From positions 44,062 through 108,061 of the forward strand of contig CALMRI010000043.1 in assembly GCA_937776645.1 (NCBI GenBank): DNA of 64,000 nucleotides, given 5' to 3'. Source of the stretch: an uncultured Alphaproteobacteria bacterium (GTDB lineage: Bacteria; Pseudomonadota; Alphaproteobacteria; Thalassobaculales; Thalassobaculaceae). The translations under genes were made by a program, and so were the position numbers. Under the pieces are notes generated by a model. That model worked only from the letters and a program-made list of their open reading frames with translations. It had not been told where the DNA came from and did no database searches. Shown here piece after piece: positions 8,760-17,788 of the stretch (positions are counted from its first letter, which is position 1; every line of letters begins with the position of its first letter).

Positions 8760-9370
8760 CTATTCTTTCGACGCCTCGTCGAAAAGCCGTTGCCGACCTC
8801 CGGCCAGCAGAGTGGCACCCACATACTCGCGGCATTTCAAGGCTCGGTTGGACGGAGTGTAGTCAGACGGCGGGCGTTCTCGGAGAGCGCAAAGCCCTCC
8901 ATCGCCGGAATATAGCGCGGGCAGTTCGGAAAGATTTGCTAGGCCATCACATCGACCAGCATCATGGCCCCCTCGGAACCGGCCAACCGCGCCGGGTCAT
9001 CGTCGATGGATGCCGCGCCGTTGATCCGCATGCGCTCGCTGGAACTGTCGAAGCGGATGAACGGCAGGCCGACACTGCTGCTTTGCATAATATTGCCGAG
9101 TCCCTCGCATATGCTTTTGCCGCCATAGTCGTGAAAGCTGAAGGTGCTTTCACCGGCGACCCAAACAAAGCTCGGCATACCGCCTTTGAAGGAATAGTCG
9201 ACGGTCTCGCCATTCGCCATCGCCAAAAAAAATAGCGGCGCCATCTCAATGACGCTTCGGTCCGCGTCGGTGAAGGTTGCGTGCCGACGGTTTCGCTCCA
9301 GACTGTCGGCGAGGCGACGACCGTCGAATTTATCCTGCAGAGCTCGGTTACCCTCGTGAAACATTCCCAT
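8760..9370 (-). pseudogene. Pyridoxamine 5'-phosphate oxidase-like FMN protein, frameshifted
   Basis: A flavin split-barrel protein of the general PNPOx family, broken in this sequence. The first frame (about 9370 to 8939) gives MFHEGNRALQDKFDGRRLA, FKGGMPSFVWVAGESTFSF and FIRFDSSSERMRINGAASI, then stops. The next stretch continues in a second frame with IFPNCPRYIPAMEGFALSEN, the strongly conserved core of these proteins, and in a third with CREYVGATLLAGGRQRLFDE, ending at TAG 8760-8762. At least two indels are needed, which may be sequence errors or true decay. The start is uncertain (9370 or 9463); 9370 leaves the Mo-box free between this gene and modA. The exact substrate of the subfamily is unknown. 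Confidence 0.75.
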
Positions 9371-9417
9371 TCGGGTCTCTGGCTTGTCGTCCCGGTCACA
9401 AGGCGTCGATTGCCACG

Positions 9418-9441
9418 CGTTATATCCCGTCGTATATAGCG
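9418..9441. promoter_or_regulatory. Mo-box (ModE operator) upstream of modA
   Basis: Arms CGTTATAT (9418-9425) and TATATAGCG (9433-9441) are separated by seven bases. This matches the ModE consensus CGnTATAT-N6/7-TATATAnCG in both sequence and spacing. It ends 32 bases before the modA start, the position expected for repression by molybdate-loaded ModE. It also lies upstream of the divergent PNPOx-like gene. The family assignment of the neighbours supports it independently. Confidence 0.85.
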
Positions 9442-9473
9442 CTTTTCCGCTCGCCTTACTCATTGGGTCAATA

Positions 9474-10250
9474 ATGCGCTGCCTCGCCTTAATCCTAGTC
9501 ACGCTCGCTTGCACTGCAAGCCCCGTCGGCACCTCGGCAACCGCGATAGCTGGCCAAGCGGTTTTGGTATTCGCCGCCGCAAGCACCCGCGACGCCATGG
9601 ACGCGGCAATCCAAGCTTATACCGATGTCAATATTTCCAAAATCGATATTCGAGGCGTCTATGCGGCAACATCCGCCCTCTCCCGGCAAATCATCGATGG
9701 CGCGCCCGCATCGATCTTTCTATCGGCGAACCAGGCTTGGGCCGATCAGCTTGAAAAAACTGGCCTGCTTTGGGACCGCAGAAAGTTTTTGGGCAACAGC
9801 CTGGTACTGATTGCGCCGAAATCAACCTTACGGTCACCGCCGATCACCTCGGCAGCCGATATCATCCCGGCTTTGTCGGTTGGCCGGTTGGCGATCTCGG
9901 AAACCCAGGGGGTCCCCGCCGGGATCTACGCCCGCCAAGCGCTGGAGACGCTGCGGGTTTGGCCGAACCTGAAGAACCGCTTGGCGCAAACTGCGAATGT
10001 GCGAGCGGCCTTGCTTTTGGTCGAACGGGGCGAGGCGCCGCTTGGGCTGGTCTATCGCACCGACGCTCTGGCTTCGCCTGAGGTAGTGGAAATCTGGGCG
10101 GTCCCAACGAGCGCGCATGCCCCGATCGTCTATCCTCTGGCTTTGCTGACGACACCAACCAATAACCCGAAGGCGGCGGAGTTTTTTGCCTTTCTGACCT
10201 CCCCCGCTGGCCAAAAAATCTTCGCGGCGCATGGTTTCGAGACGGATTAG
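9474..10250 (+). CDS. modA: Molybdate ABC transporter substrate-binding protein
   Basis: A 258-residue periplasmic binding protein for molybdate/tungstate. The ATG at 9474 gives MRCLALILVTLACTASPVG, a signal peptide ending near AIA-GQA. The mature protein starts VLVFAAASTRDAMDAAIQAY, the ModA hallmark with oxyanion-binding serines. It continues with GAPASIFLSANQAWADQLEK, which opens the first hinge region, and GEAPLGLVYRTDA, where the conserved ligand tyrosine lies. The in-frame 9384 start would run through the Mo-box and lacks a signal peptide at its end. It is followed after 2 bases by modB. Confidence 0.93.
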   Translation: MRCLALILVTLACTASPVGTSATAIAGQAVLVFAAASTRDAMDAAIQAYTDVNISKIDIRGVYAATSALSRQIIDGAPASIFLSANQAWADQLEKTGLLWDRRKFLGNSLVLIAPKSTLRSPPITSAADIIPALSVGRLAISETQGVPAGIYARQALETLRVWPNLKNRLAQTANVRAALLLVERGEAPLGLVYRTDALASPEVVEIWAVPTSAHAPIVYPLALLTTPTNNPKAAEFFAFLTSPAGQKIFAAHGFETD

Positions 10251-10252
10251 GC

Positions 10253-10977
10253 ATGATCTCGCTTACCCCCTTGGAGATTGACGCCCTGGTGCTAAGCCTT
10301 CGCGTCGGGGTGTGGAGCCTAGTAATCTGTCTGCCCACCGGGCTGCTGATCGCGCTGATCCTGGCGCGCTGGAAATTTCCCGGAAAATGGCTACTTGATG
10401 GGATTGTGCATCTGCCACTTGGTCCTGCCGCCGGTGGTGATCGGCTATGGCTTTGCTGGTGCTGCTCGGACGGCAGTGGCGCTATCGGCGGCTGGCTGTA
10501 CGAAAACTTCGGCATCACCCTCGCCTTCACCTGGCGAGGCGCGGCCATTGCCTCCGCCGTGGTGGCCCTGCCGCTGGTGGTCCGCGCCATCCGCCTGTCG
10601 CTGGAAGGCGTCGATGGACCGGGGCTGGAGGCAGCCGCCCGGACCCTTGGCGCCAGCGCCGCTGAGGCGTCGTTTGCGACGAGTCACCCTGCCGCTGCTG
10701 CCTCCCCGGCATCATCTGCCTGGCACGCATCCTCGCCTTCGCCCGCAGCCTCGGCGAATTCGGCGCCACCATCACCTTCGTCTCGAATATCCCCGGCGAG
10801 ACCCAAACCTTGCCGCTGGCCCTCTTCGCTGAAACCCAAGTGCCCGGCGACGCCACCCCGGCGATCCGGCTGGCGGTGATATCCGTCGTCGTCGCGCTCT
10901 CCGCACTGCTTGCGTCGGCGTATCTGGCCCGCCGGGTCGCCCAACGGGTCGGCATCGATAAGGAATTGCACCGGTGA
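10253..10977 (+). CDS. modB: Molybdate ABC transporter permease (frameshifted in this sequence)
   Basis: The first frame reads MISLTPLEIDALVLSLRVGV and LPTGLLIALILARWKFPGK, the usual ModB opening. It is lost at about 10420; a second frame briefly gives VLPPVVIGYGF; then LYENFGITLAFTWRGAAIAS and LPLVVRAIRLSLEGVDGPGL return. Another slip at about 10680 moves VTLPLLLP and then LAFARSLGEFGATITFVSNI (the EAA coupling loop) to new frames up to the TGA at 10975-10977. At least five one-base indels are required, yet every conserved block is present and in order. I therefore take the gene as real with sequence errors. The stop overlaps the GTG start of modC. Confidence 0.8.
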
Positions 10978-12092
10978 TCAGCGTCGATATCACCGTTGAG
11001 CGCGGCGACTTTTCGATCGCGGCGCATTTCGAGGGCCCCTCGAACGGTGTCACCGCGCTGTTCGGTCGTTCCGGCTCGGGCAAAACCACACTGGTCAACG
11101 CCATTGCCGGGCTGATCCGCCCGGATCGCGGCCGGATCACCGTCGCTGAGCAGGTATTGTTCGATTCCGCGGCCGGCATCGACCTTCCCGCCGCCGCCAG
11201 ACAGCTCGGCTATGTGTTTCAGGAGGGCCGACTTTTCCCACATATGAGTGTCCGGCAGAACCTACTCTACGGTCGGCTGGGTGACAGGGATGCCCATCCC
11301 ACCTTGGCGGAAACCGTCGAGCTTCTGGGATTAAAGGCCTTTCTAGAGCGTCGACCCGGCTCGCTTTCCGGCGGCGAGCGCCAACGTGTAGCAATCGGTC
11401 GGGCGCTATTGGCCAATCCCCGCATTCTGCTGATGGACGAACCTTTGGCCTCACTCGATGGGCCGCGCCGCGCCGAGATTCTGCCCTATCTCGCCGACTT
11501 GCGCGATGCCTTGGCTATCCCGGTGATCTACGTATCACACCAGATGGACGAGGTAATTCGGCTGGCCGACACCATGGTCCTGCTCTCCGAGGGTAAGGTT
11601 ATGGCGACCGGAGCCGTCGAGGAGATTACCAGCCGCCTGGATCTGGCGCCGTTGACCGGGCGATACGAAGCCGGTGCCGTCCTGCCCTGCCGGGTGGCCG
11701 GCCAGGACGTTCCCTTTGGCCTCACCCGTCTTGAATTTAGCGGTGGGACGCTGTGGGTGGGGGCGGTCCACCTGCCCAAGGGAACGCCGGTGCGGGTCCG
11801 CATCCGCGCCCGCGACGTGGCCCTCGCCCTATGGCCACCGCGTGACGTAAGCATGCTCAACATCATTAACGCCCGGATCACCGAAATTGGCCAGGCCCAG
11901 GGCCCCCAAGTCGATGTACGACTATCCGCCGGAAACGACTCGCTTTGGGCCCGGCTGACCCGCCGAAGCGTCAGTGAGCTTGGCTTGAAACCTGGGATGC
12001 AGGTTCAGGCGATGATTAAATCAGCCTCCATCGACGGCGCCTCACTCGGCCAAATAGGCCGCGTGAGGCGGTCAGAGATTGATACGGTTTAG
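10974..12092 (+). CDS. modC: Molybdate ABC transporter ATP-binding protein
   Basis: A 372-residue cytoplasmic ATPase. Walker A is GRSGSGKTT (about residue 32), the Q-loop VFQEGRLFPHM, the signature LSGGERQRVAIGRAL, Walker B ILLMDEPLASLD, and the H-loop YVSHQMDE. The C-terminal third holds a TOBE/MOP-type domain (from about RIRARDVALAL and NIINARITEIG) that can bind oxyanion and regulate transport, as in other ModC proteins. The start is GTG at 10974, overlapping the modB stop by two bases, so translation is probably coupled. Confidence 0.93.
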   Translation: MISVDITVERGDFSIAAHFEGPSNGVTALFGRSGSGKTTLVNAIAGLIRPDRGRITVAEQVLFDSAAGIDLPAAARQLGYVFQEGRLFPHMSVRQNLLYGRLGDRDAHPTLAETVELLGLKAFLERRPGSLSGGERQRVAIGRALLANPRILLMDEPLASLDGPRRAEILPYLADLRDALAIPVIYVSHQMDEVIRLADTMVLLSEGKVMATGAVEEITSRLDLAPLTGRYEAGAVLPCRVAGQDVPFGLTRLEFSGGTLWVGAVHLPKGTPVRVRIRARDVALALWPPRDVSMLNIINARITEIGQAQGPQVDVRLSAGNDSLWARLTRRSVSELGLKPGMQVQAMIKSASIDGASLGQIGRVRRSEIDTV

Positions 12093-12107
12093 CGCAAATC
12101 ACGACCG

Positions 12108-13703
12108 CTATTCGGCGAACACCTTAAATTCGATGCCGCCGGGGCGAGCGATCTGCGCAACCAAGCCTATCTCCCAGGTCAGATAGTCGTTCATCGCTTT
12201 TTCGATCTCTACCGGATCGGTCCGGTCATAGGCACGCAAATAAACGTCTTCGGTCGGCGACAGTAGATTGGACATTCCGGCTTCCATCGTCTGCCCGTCC
12301 GCCTCCCATGCCTGGGTTCCACCATCAATGATCGCCACATCTAGCCCGGCGGCAAGAAGATCCAACGCCGCCAGACGCGCCAGTTTTCCATCCGGTGAGG
12401 TCAATATGATCCGGCAATCCATGCCTTGGGTCGCGAGATCCTCCAGCAACCTGGCGCGAATGGCGAAGTAGGCGCCCTCGGCATGCTTTTCGCGATACCC
12501 GAGGCTGCGCTGCAGATCAACCAACGTCGTCCCGTGCGCTTGCTCGGCCAAGGCCTCTGCGGGACTCAGCGCGGTCACCGACGACGCTACCAAGCCGAAT
12601 ACGGGCGCCTCCCGCTTACCTTGAACGATAGGTTGGCCGTCCAGGCCCGAATCGAGGACGTAAACCTCGCACCAAGCCAGCTGCTCCAGCCAACTTGCGG
12701 TCATCAGCGCCCTCACCATCATGTCGTCGACTAGCACCACCCGAGCGTTCTGGGTGGCGACATAAACATCCGTGGCCTGCACCAGCTGACCGCCAGCGGC
12801 GTGGCGCGAGTCAGCGATGTGGCCAGCCTCGAACTCCTCGATCGTGCGCACATCAAGAATGCCAAGCGTCCGTGTCCCCTGCTCGTTCCGCCAGGCGTCC
12901 AGAGTGGCGGAATCGATTCGTTTAACGCCAAAACGCCTCGCCGCGCTCTCGGCCCGAGCTAGCGCCACCTTGTGACCGGCGCTCGACACTTTCGGGGGAC
13001 GTCGCTCCAGCCCGTGCTCGAGTTTAAACCCGGCAAGATGCCAACCCATCGTTCCGTTGCGTAACGCCACCACCTTGTTCGGCACGCCGGCATTGATTAG
13101 CGACTGCGCACCAATGATGCTGCGGGTACGTCCGGCGCAGTTAACGACCACCGTCGTCTTGTTGTCAGGCACCGCTTCCTGCATCCGATGCACCAACTCC
13201 GCGCCAGGCATGTCGATCCCAGTCGGAATATTCATCACTCGAAATTCGTCCATCGGACGGGAATCGAGAACAATTAAATGCTCGCCTCCGTCCATCATCG
13301 CCTTCAGCTCCTCGGCCGAAACCGACGGGGTGCCATAGGCGTGCTCTACGAATTCGCCAAAGGCCTTGCTCGGCACATTGAGGCCGCTGAACAGTTCCAG
13401 CCCGGCCGCCTCCCACGCGTCCATGCCTCCAGCGAGCACCGCGATGTTCGTGTATCCAAAACTCGCCAAGCGGTCGGCGGCCCGTTCGGCCAGACCATCG
13501 CCAGCATCGCAAAACACCACCGGCGTCGCCTTACGCGGCACCAGGTCAGGGATCCGCAATTCGAGTTGGCTGAGCGGAATATTGGCGCAAAGCAGTATAT
13601 GGCGGGCGCCGAACACCCCTTCGTCGCGTGCATCGATCAACGCCAATTCATCACGACCATCGATCCGCGTCTTCAGCTCAGTGGCGGTAATGAATTTTCT
13701 CAT
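12108..13703 (-). CDS. Four-domain rhodanese-like sulfurtransferase
   Basis: A 531-residue protein made of four consecutive rhodanese domains (roughly 1-105, 125-240, 265-370 and 390-500). Domain 1 has a likely persulfide cysteine in VVFCDAGDG (about Cys65). Domain 2 has the classic loop NCAGRTRS (about Cys189). In domain 3 the equivalent loop reads VLVDDMMVRA and in domain 4 ILTSPDGKLA, so both lack the cysteine and are probably structural. The ATG at 13703 follows GGGAGAA at good spacing; starts at 13787 or 13856 are possible. It converges with modC. Sulfur supply for molybdenum enzymes is conceivable from context but unproven. Confidence 0.85.
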   Translation of the reverse strand: MRKFITATELKTRIDGRDELALIDARDEGVFGARHILLCANIPLSQLELRIPDLVPRKATPVVFCDAGDGLAERAADRLASFGYTNIAVLAGGMDAWEAAGLELFSGLNVPSKAFGEFVEHAYGTPSVSAEELKAMMDGGEHLIVLDSRPMDEFRVMNIPTGIDMPGAELVHRMQEAVPDNKTTVVVNCAGRTRSIIGAQSLINAGVPNKVVALRNGTMGWHLAGFKLEHGLERRPPKVSSAGHKVALARAESAARRFGVKRIDSATLDAWRNEQGTRTLGILDVRTIEEFEAGHIADSRHAAGGQLVQATDVYVATQNARVVLVDDMMVRALMTASWLEQLAWCEVYVLDSGLDGQPIVQGKREAPVFGLVASSVTALSPAEALAEQAHGTTLVDLQRSLGYREKHAEGAYFAIRARLLEDLATQGMDCRIILTSPDGKLARLAALDLLAAGLDVAIIDGGTQAWEADGQTMEAGMSNLLSPTEDVYLRAYDRTDPVEIEKAMNDYLTWEIGLVAQIARPGGIEFKVFAE

Positions 13704-14061
13704 CGGGTGTTCTCCCAGTATCGCCAGCGCTTCGCGGGCGTCATTGTTTATTGCAACACCATAAGACGCTGTCGCGCCGTTGGACATATCGAAATGTCGC
13801 CGGATAATCGGGAATTCGACTGCCTTACATTCCCTCTGCAGGCGCAGCACCAGCAACGCAGATCAACACCGAGGAGTGACCTTTCCAAGCCTCAGCAGAC
13901 CCGAATAAGTCTGACCGCGCGTCCACGATATCCCAGCCTCCCACAACATATCGATGCCGGACCGAGAATCACACACCATTAGGAGAACGAACCCTATAAT
14001 TGACCTTACTCAACCCGAGGATGCTCTAAATCCGTCATCGAACCAAAAACCCCGGCCAACA

Positions 14062-14091
14062 ACGACGCCCCGGCAAAAGCCGGGGCGTCGT
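14062..14091 (-). terminator. Strong hairpin closing the minus-strand catabolic operon
   Basis: A perfect 13-bp stem (ACGACGCCCCGGC 14062-14074 with GCCGGGGCGTCGT 14079-14091) has a four-A loop. It sits 22 bases beyond the stop of the last acyl-CoA dehydrogenase gene. On the minus strand a T-run appears only about 15 bases further on, so termination may be Rho-assisted, or the stem may protect the 3' end. The rest of the 13704-14112 gap holds nothing that I recognise. Confidence 0.75.
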
Positions 14092-14112
14092 CATTCGATC
14101 TGTGCCGAGAGG

Positions 14113-15320
14113 TCAGTCGTTCTTACGAAACTCCTGCTTCGCGATCGATTCAAGATGCACTTCGTCCGGACCGTCAGCCAGGCGCAACACCCTTGTGTGA
14201 CCGTAGGCTCGAGCCAGCTTGAACTCCTGGCTGACACCGCCACCGCCATGCACCTGGATCGCCTCATCGATGATCTCGGTGGCCATCCGGGTTGCCATTA
14301 CCTTGATCATGGCGATTTCCTTGCGCGCCGCCTTGTTGCCGACGGTGTCCATCTTGTGGGCCGCGTGCAGCACCATCAGGCGGGTCGAATCGATCTTGAT
14401 CCTCGCCTCGGCCACCTTATGCCGGAGCGCGCCCATATCCGCAAGCTTCTGGCCAAAGGCAAAGCGGGAATTAGCCCGTGTCTTCATCGATTCCAAGGCC
14501 CGCTCGGCCTGACCGACGCAGCGCATGCAGTGATGAATACGCCCCGGTCCAAGCCGCCCCTGGGCGATCTCGAAACCGCGCCCCTCGCCGAGCAACATAT
14601 TGCGCGACCGGAACCCGAACGTTTTCGAAGGTTACGTCGCCATGACCGTGCGGCGCATGGTCATATCCGAAAACCGTCAGTGCCCGGTTGACGGTGATGC
14701 CGGGGGTGTCGACCGGCACCAGGACCATCGATTGCTGTTTATGCTTGGCCGCCGAGGTATCGGTCTTACCCATGAAGATTAGGATTTTGCAACGCTTGTC
14801 GAGAATCCCTGAGGTCCACCATTTTCGCCCGTTGATGACGTACTCGTCGCCTTCGCGGGTGATGCTGGATTGGATGTTTGTCGCGTCAGAGGAAGCTACC
14901 GCAGGCTCTGTCATGGCAAAGGCCGAACGAATCTCGCCGGCGAGCAGTGGTTTCAGCCAACGCTCTTTGTTTTCCTCGCTGGCGTAGCGCTCCAGCACTT
15001 CCATATTGCCCGTATCCGGAGCCGAGCAGTTCAACACCTCGGAGCCGAAGGACACCTTGCCGAGAACTTCCGAAATCGGCGCGTATTCCAAGTTGGTAAG
15101 CCCGGCGCCCTTATCGGATTCGGGCAGGAACAGATTCCACAGCCCCGCCGCCTTCGCCTTGGCTTTCAGCTCGTTCAGGATTGGCGGGCAATCCCAACGG
15201 ATCCTCGGCCTCGTCGATCTGCCGGTAGTACAGATCCTCGTTTGGATAGACGTGCTCGTCCATGAACTCCTGGACGCGGGCGCGAAGTTTTTGTGAGCGC
15301 TCGGTCATCTCTGGAATCAT
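14113..15320 (-). CDS. Acyl-CoA dehydrogenase (ACAD10/11-like), frameshifted
   Basis: About 402 residues when two indels (near 15200 and near 14605) are bridged. Segment 1 is [20 protein letters not shown]; segment 2 includes [16 protein letters not shown] (flavin/substrate loop) and [19 protein letters not shown]; segment 3 includes [20 protein letters not shown] and [20 protein letters not shown]. These blocks, in this order, mark an FAD-dependent acyl-CoA dehydrogenase of the branch resembling ACAD10/11, which takes long or branched chains in known cases. All conserved parts are present, so the breaks are probably read errors. It is the last gene of the operon, followed by a hairpin. Its substrate is unknown. 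Confidence 0.85.
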
Positions 15321-15361
15321 GGGAATCTCCTCAAATCTGGTTGCGTTGGTTGTTAAGTCAC

Positions 15362-16496
15362 TTAGCCTAGGCGCGCGAACCGGCGCAGATGGTGGTCGGT
15401 GTTGCCGAACAACATGTCGATCATGGTCAGCCGCTTGAAGTAGTGCCCGATCGCCATGTCGTCGGTCATCCCCATGCCGCCGTGCAGTTGCACGCCTTCC
15501 TGGCCGATTTTCTTGCCGCTCCGTCCCATCTCGACTTTCGCAGCCGAAACCGCACGCGAGCGCTCGCGTGGACCAGCTACGTCAACGACGCTTGCCGCCC
15601 GATAGGTCAGCGCGCGGGAAAAATCCTTGGCGCCGAGCATCTCAACCGCCCGGTGCTGCAGCACCTGGAAGGTGCCGATCGGACGGCCGAATTGTTCGCG
15701 GGTTTTCATATACTCGACGGTTAAGATGACCGCCGCATCCATTGCTCCGGCCGCCTCGGCGCAGAGCAGCACGCAAGCTCGGTCGACCACCGCCTCAATC
15801 ACCGGCATCGCGCCACCGAGCGTGCCGAGGATCGCCTCACCCCCGACCTGAACGGCCTCCAGGGTGACTTCGGAAGCGCGCAACCCGTCGATGGTCGGAT
15901 AGGAGCGCAGCGTAACGCCCTTGGCGGCCGGGTCGACCAGGAACAAGGTCACACCGTCATGATCGGTTGTGGCGCCGCTGACGCGGGCCGAAACGATGAG
16001 CGTGTCGGCCGTCTCGGCGTTATGCACGATCGCCTTTTCGCCGTTCAAAATATAACCGCCGCCATCCTTGATCGCCGATGTCTCGACATGGTTAAGGGTA
16101 AATCGAGCCCGGGGTTCCACATGCGCCAAGGCCAGGAGCCGCTTGCCCGCGGCCACCTCGGGAAGGATCTCGTTCTTCTGGGCGATCGATCCCGCCGCTG
16201 CCACCGCGCCGGCGCCGAGCACCACGGTGCTGTGATAGGGCTCCACCACTAGGCCGCGCCCCAGGCTCTCCAGCAACACCGCCGCATCACCGGTCGAGCC
16301 GCCAAGGCCGCCATTCGCCTCGGGAATGGCCAGGGCTAACCAGCCGAGCTCGGCGAACTGGGCCCAGACGGCACGGCTGAAACCGCCATCCATCTCCATG
16401 TTCTTGCGGCGCGCCTCGAACGCGTAGTCGTCCAGCACGAAGCGGTCAGCGCTCTCGGCCAGCAGCTTTCTGGTCGTCGGTAAACGCGAAGCTCAT
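15362..16496 (-). CDS. Acyl-CoA dehydrogenase subunit lacking the usual glutamate, frameshifted near start
   Basis: About 378 residues. The start MSFAFTDDQK (ATG 16496) is in a different frame from the body, which opens DDYAFEARRKNMEMDGGFSR; one indel near 16465 explains this. The body has the acyl-CoA dehydrogenase fold with REQFGRPIGTFQVLQHRAVE and VQLHGGMGMTDDMAIGHYFK. In place of the common YEGT glutamate motif the C-terminus reads LFGNTDHHLRR. Proteins with this tail often occur beside a second acyl-CoA dehydrogenase as the partner subunit of a heteromer, for example in steroid catabolism. That fits the adjacent gene upstream in the operon, 70 bases away. Confidence 0.82.
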
Positions 16497-16566
16497 GAGG
16501 GCCCTCGATTGCTCGATTGCCGCCAGCCGCCCGCCATTCCGTCCCGTGAACCGGCTTTTCGCCGCT

Positions 16567-17776
16567 CTAGAAGCCCAGCACCGCCTTGGCGATGATGTTC
16601 TTCTGGATCTCGTTCGAGCCGCCGTAGATCGACGCCTTGCGCCAGTTGAAGTAATGCGGCGCGATCGACGCGGCGTGCTCCGGACCGATCGGGTCCTCGT
16701 TCCAGCCGGACTGCATCGCGTCCGGCACATAGGGGTGGGCGTAGTTGCCCACCGCCTCGACCAGCAACTCGGTGATCCCCTGCTGCACCTCGGTACCCCG
16801 GATCTTCAAGGAACGACGCCTCCGGCCCAGGCCCCTTGCCCGAGCTTTCGTCTGACAGAACCCGCAGCACCAGGGATTCCAGGGCCAAAAGACTCGATCT
16901 CCATCGTCGGCGATCTTCTCCCTGAAGGTCTGATCCTCGATCAGCGCCTTGCCCTCCTGCATGCTCCGACCGAGGCGATGGTCCTCAGGCGCTTGAGCTG
17001 CGCCTTGGAGCGCCCGACGGCGGCGATGCTGGTGCGCTCATGACCAAGCAGGTATTTCGCGTAGGTCCAGCCCTTGCCCTCTTCGCCGACCCGGTTGGCG
17101 ACCGGGACCTTCACGTCCTCCAGGAAGACGTTGTTGATCTCCGTGACTGCCGTCGATGGTCGTGATCGGCTGCACTGATCACACGCCGGGCTGCTCCATA
17201 TCGATCAAGCAGAGAAGGTGATGCCCTCCTGGCGCTTGCCGGCGTCCGAGGTGCGGGTCAGGCAGAACATCAGGTTCGCGTGCTGCGCCAAACTGGTCCA
17301 GGTCTTCTGGCCGTTCACCACGTAGTGGTCGCCGGTCAGCACCGCCTTGGCAGCGCAGCGACGCCAAGGTCGGAGCCCGACCCCGGCTCGGAATACCCCT
17401 GACACCACCAATCGTCGGACCGCAGGATGCGCGGCAGGTAGTAGTCCTTCTGCGCGTCGTTGCCGAAGGCCATGATCACCGGCGCCACCATGGTCACGCC
17501 AAAGGCGATGACCGGCGGAGCACCAGCGGCAGCGCATTCTTCCTCGAACAGGTGCTTTTCCATCGGCGTCCAGCCGGTGCCGCCATGCTCGACCGGCCAC
17601 CCCGGCGCGACCCAGCCTTTTTCGAAGAGCTTTTTCTGCCAGGTCACATGCTCTTCCTTGCTGAGACGAAAGCCGGTCATGGTCTTGCGTCGGAGCTCTT
17701 CCGGCACCTCGGCGGTCACGAAAGCGCGAACCTCTTGGCGGAACGCTTCTTCTTCGGGTGTCAGGATCAATTCCAT
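16567..17776 (-). CDS. Acyl-CoA dehydrogenase, multiply frameshifted
   Basis: The first frame (17776 to about 17350) gives MELILTPEEEAFRQEVRAFV, GWPVEHGGTGWTPMEKHLFE and WCQGYSEPGSGSDL, the canonical N-terminal half. A second frame continues GDHYVVNGQKTWTSLAQHAN. Other frames follow, including REKIADDG and finally HYFNWRKASIYGGSNEIQKN, the C-terminal helix that packs on the partner flavin. At least four indels between 17350 and 16800 are needed. The C-terminal motif has YGG rather than YEG. It pairs with the next gene downstream and probably forms a two-subunit dehydrogenase. It starts 12 bases after the thiolase stop. The order of intact motifs argues for sequence errors. Confidence 0.8.
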
Positions 17777-17788
17777 TGGAGGCTCCGC

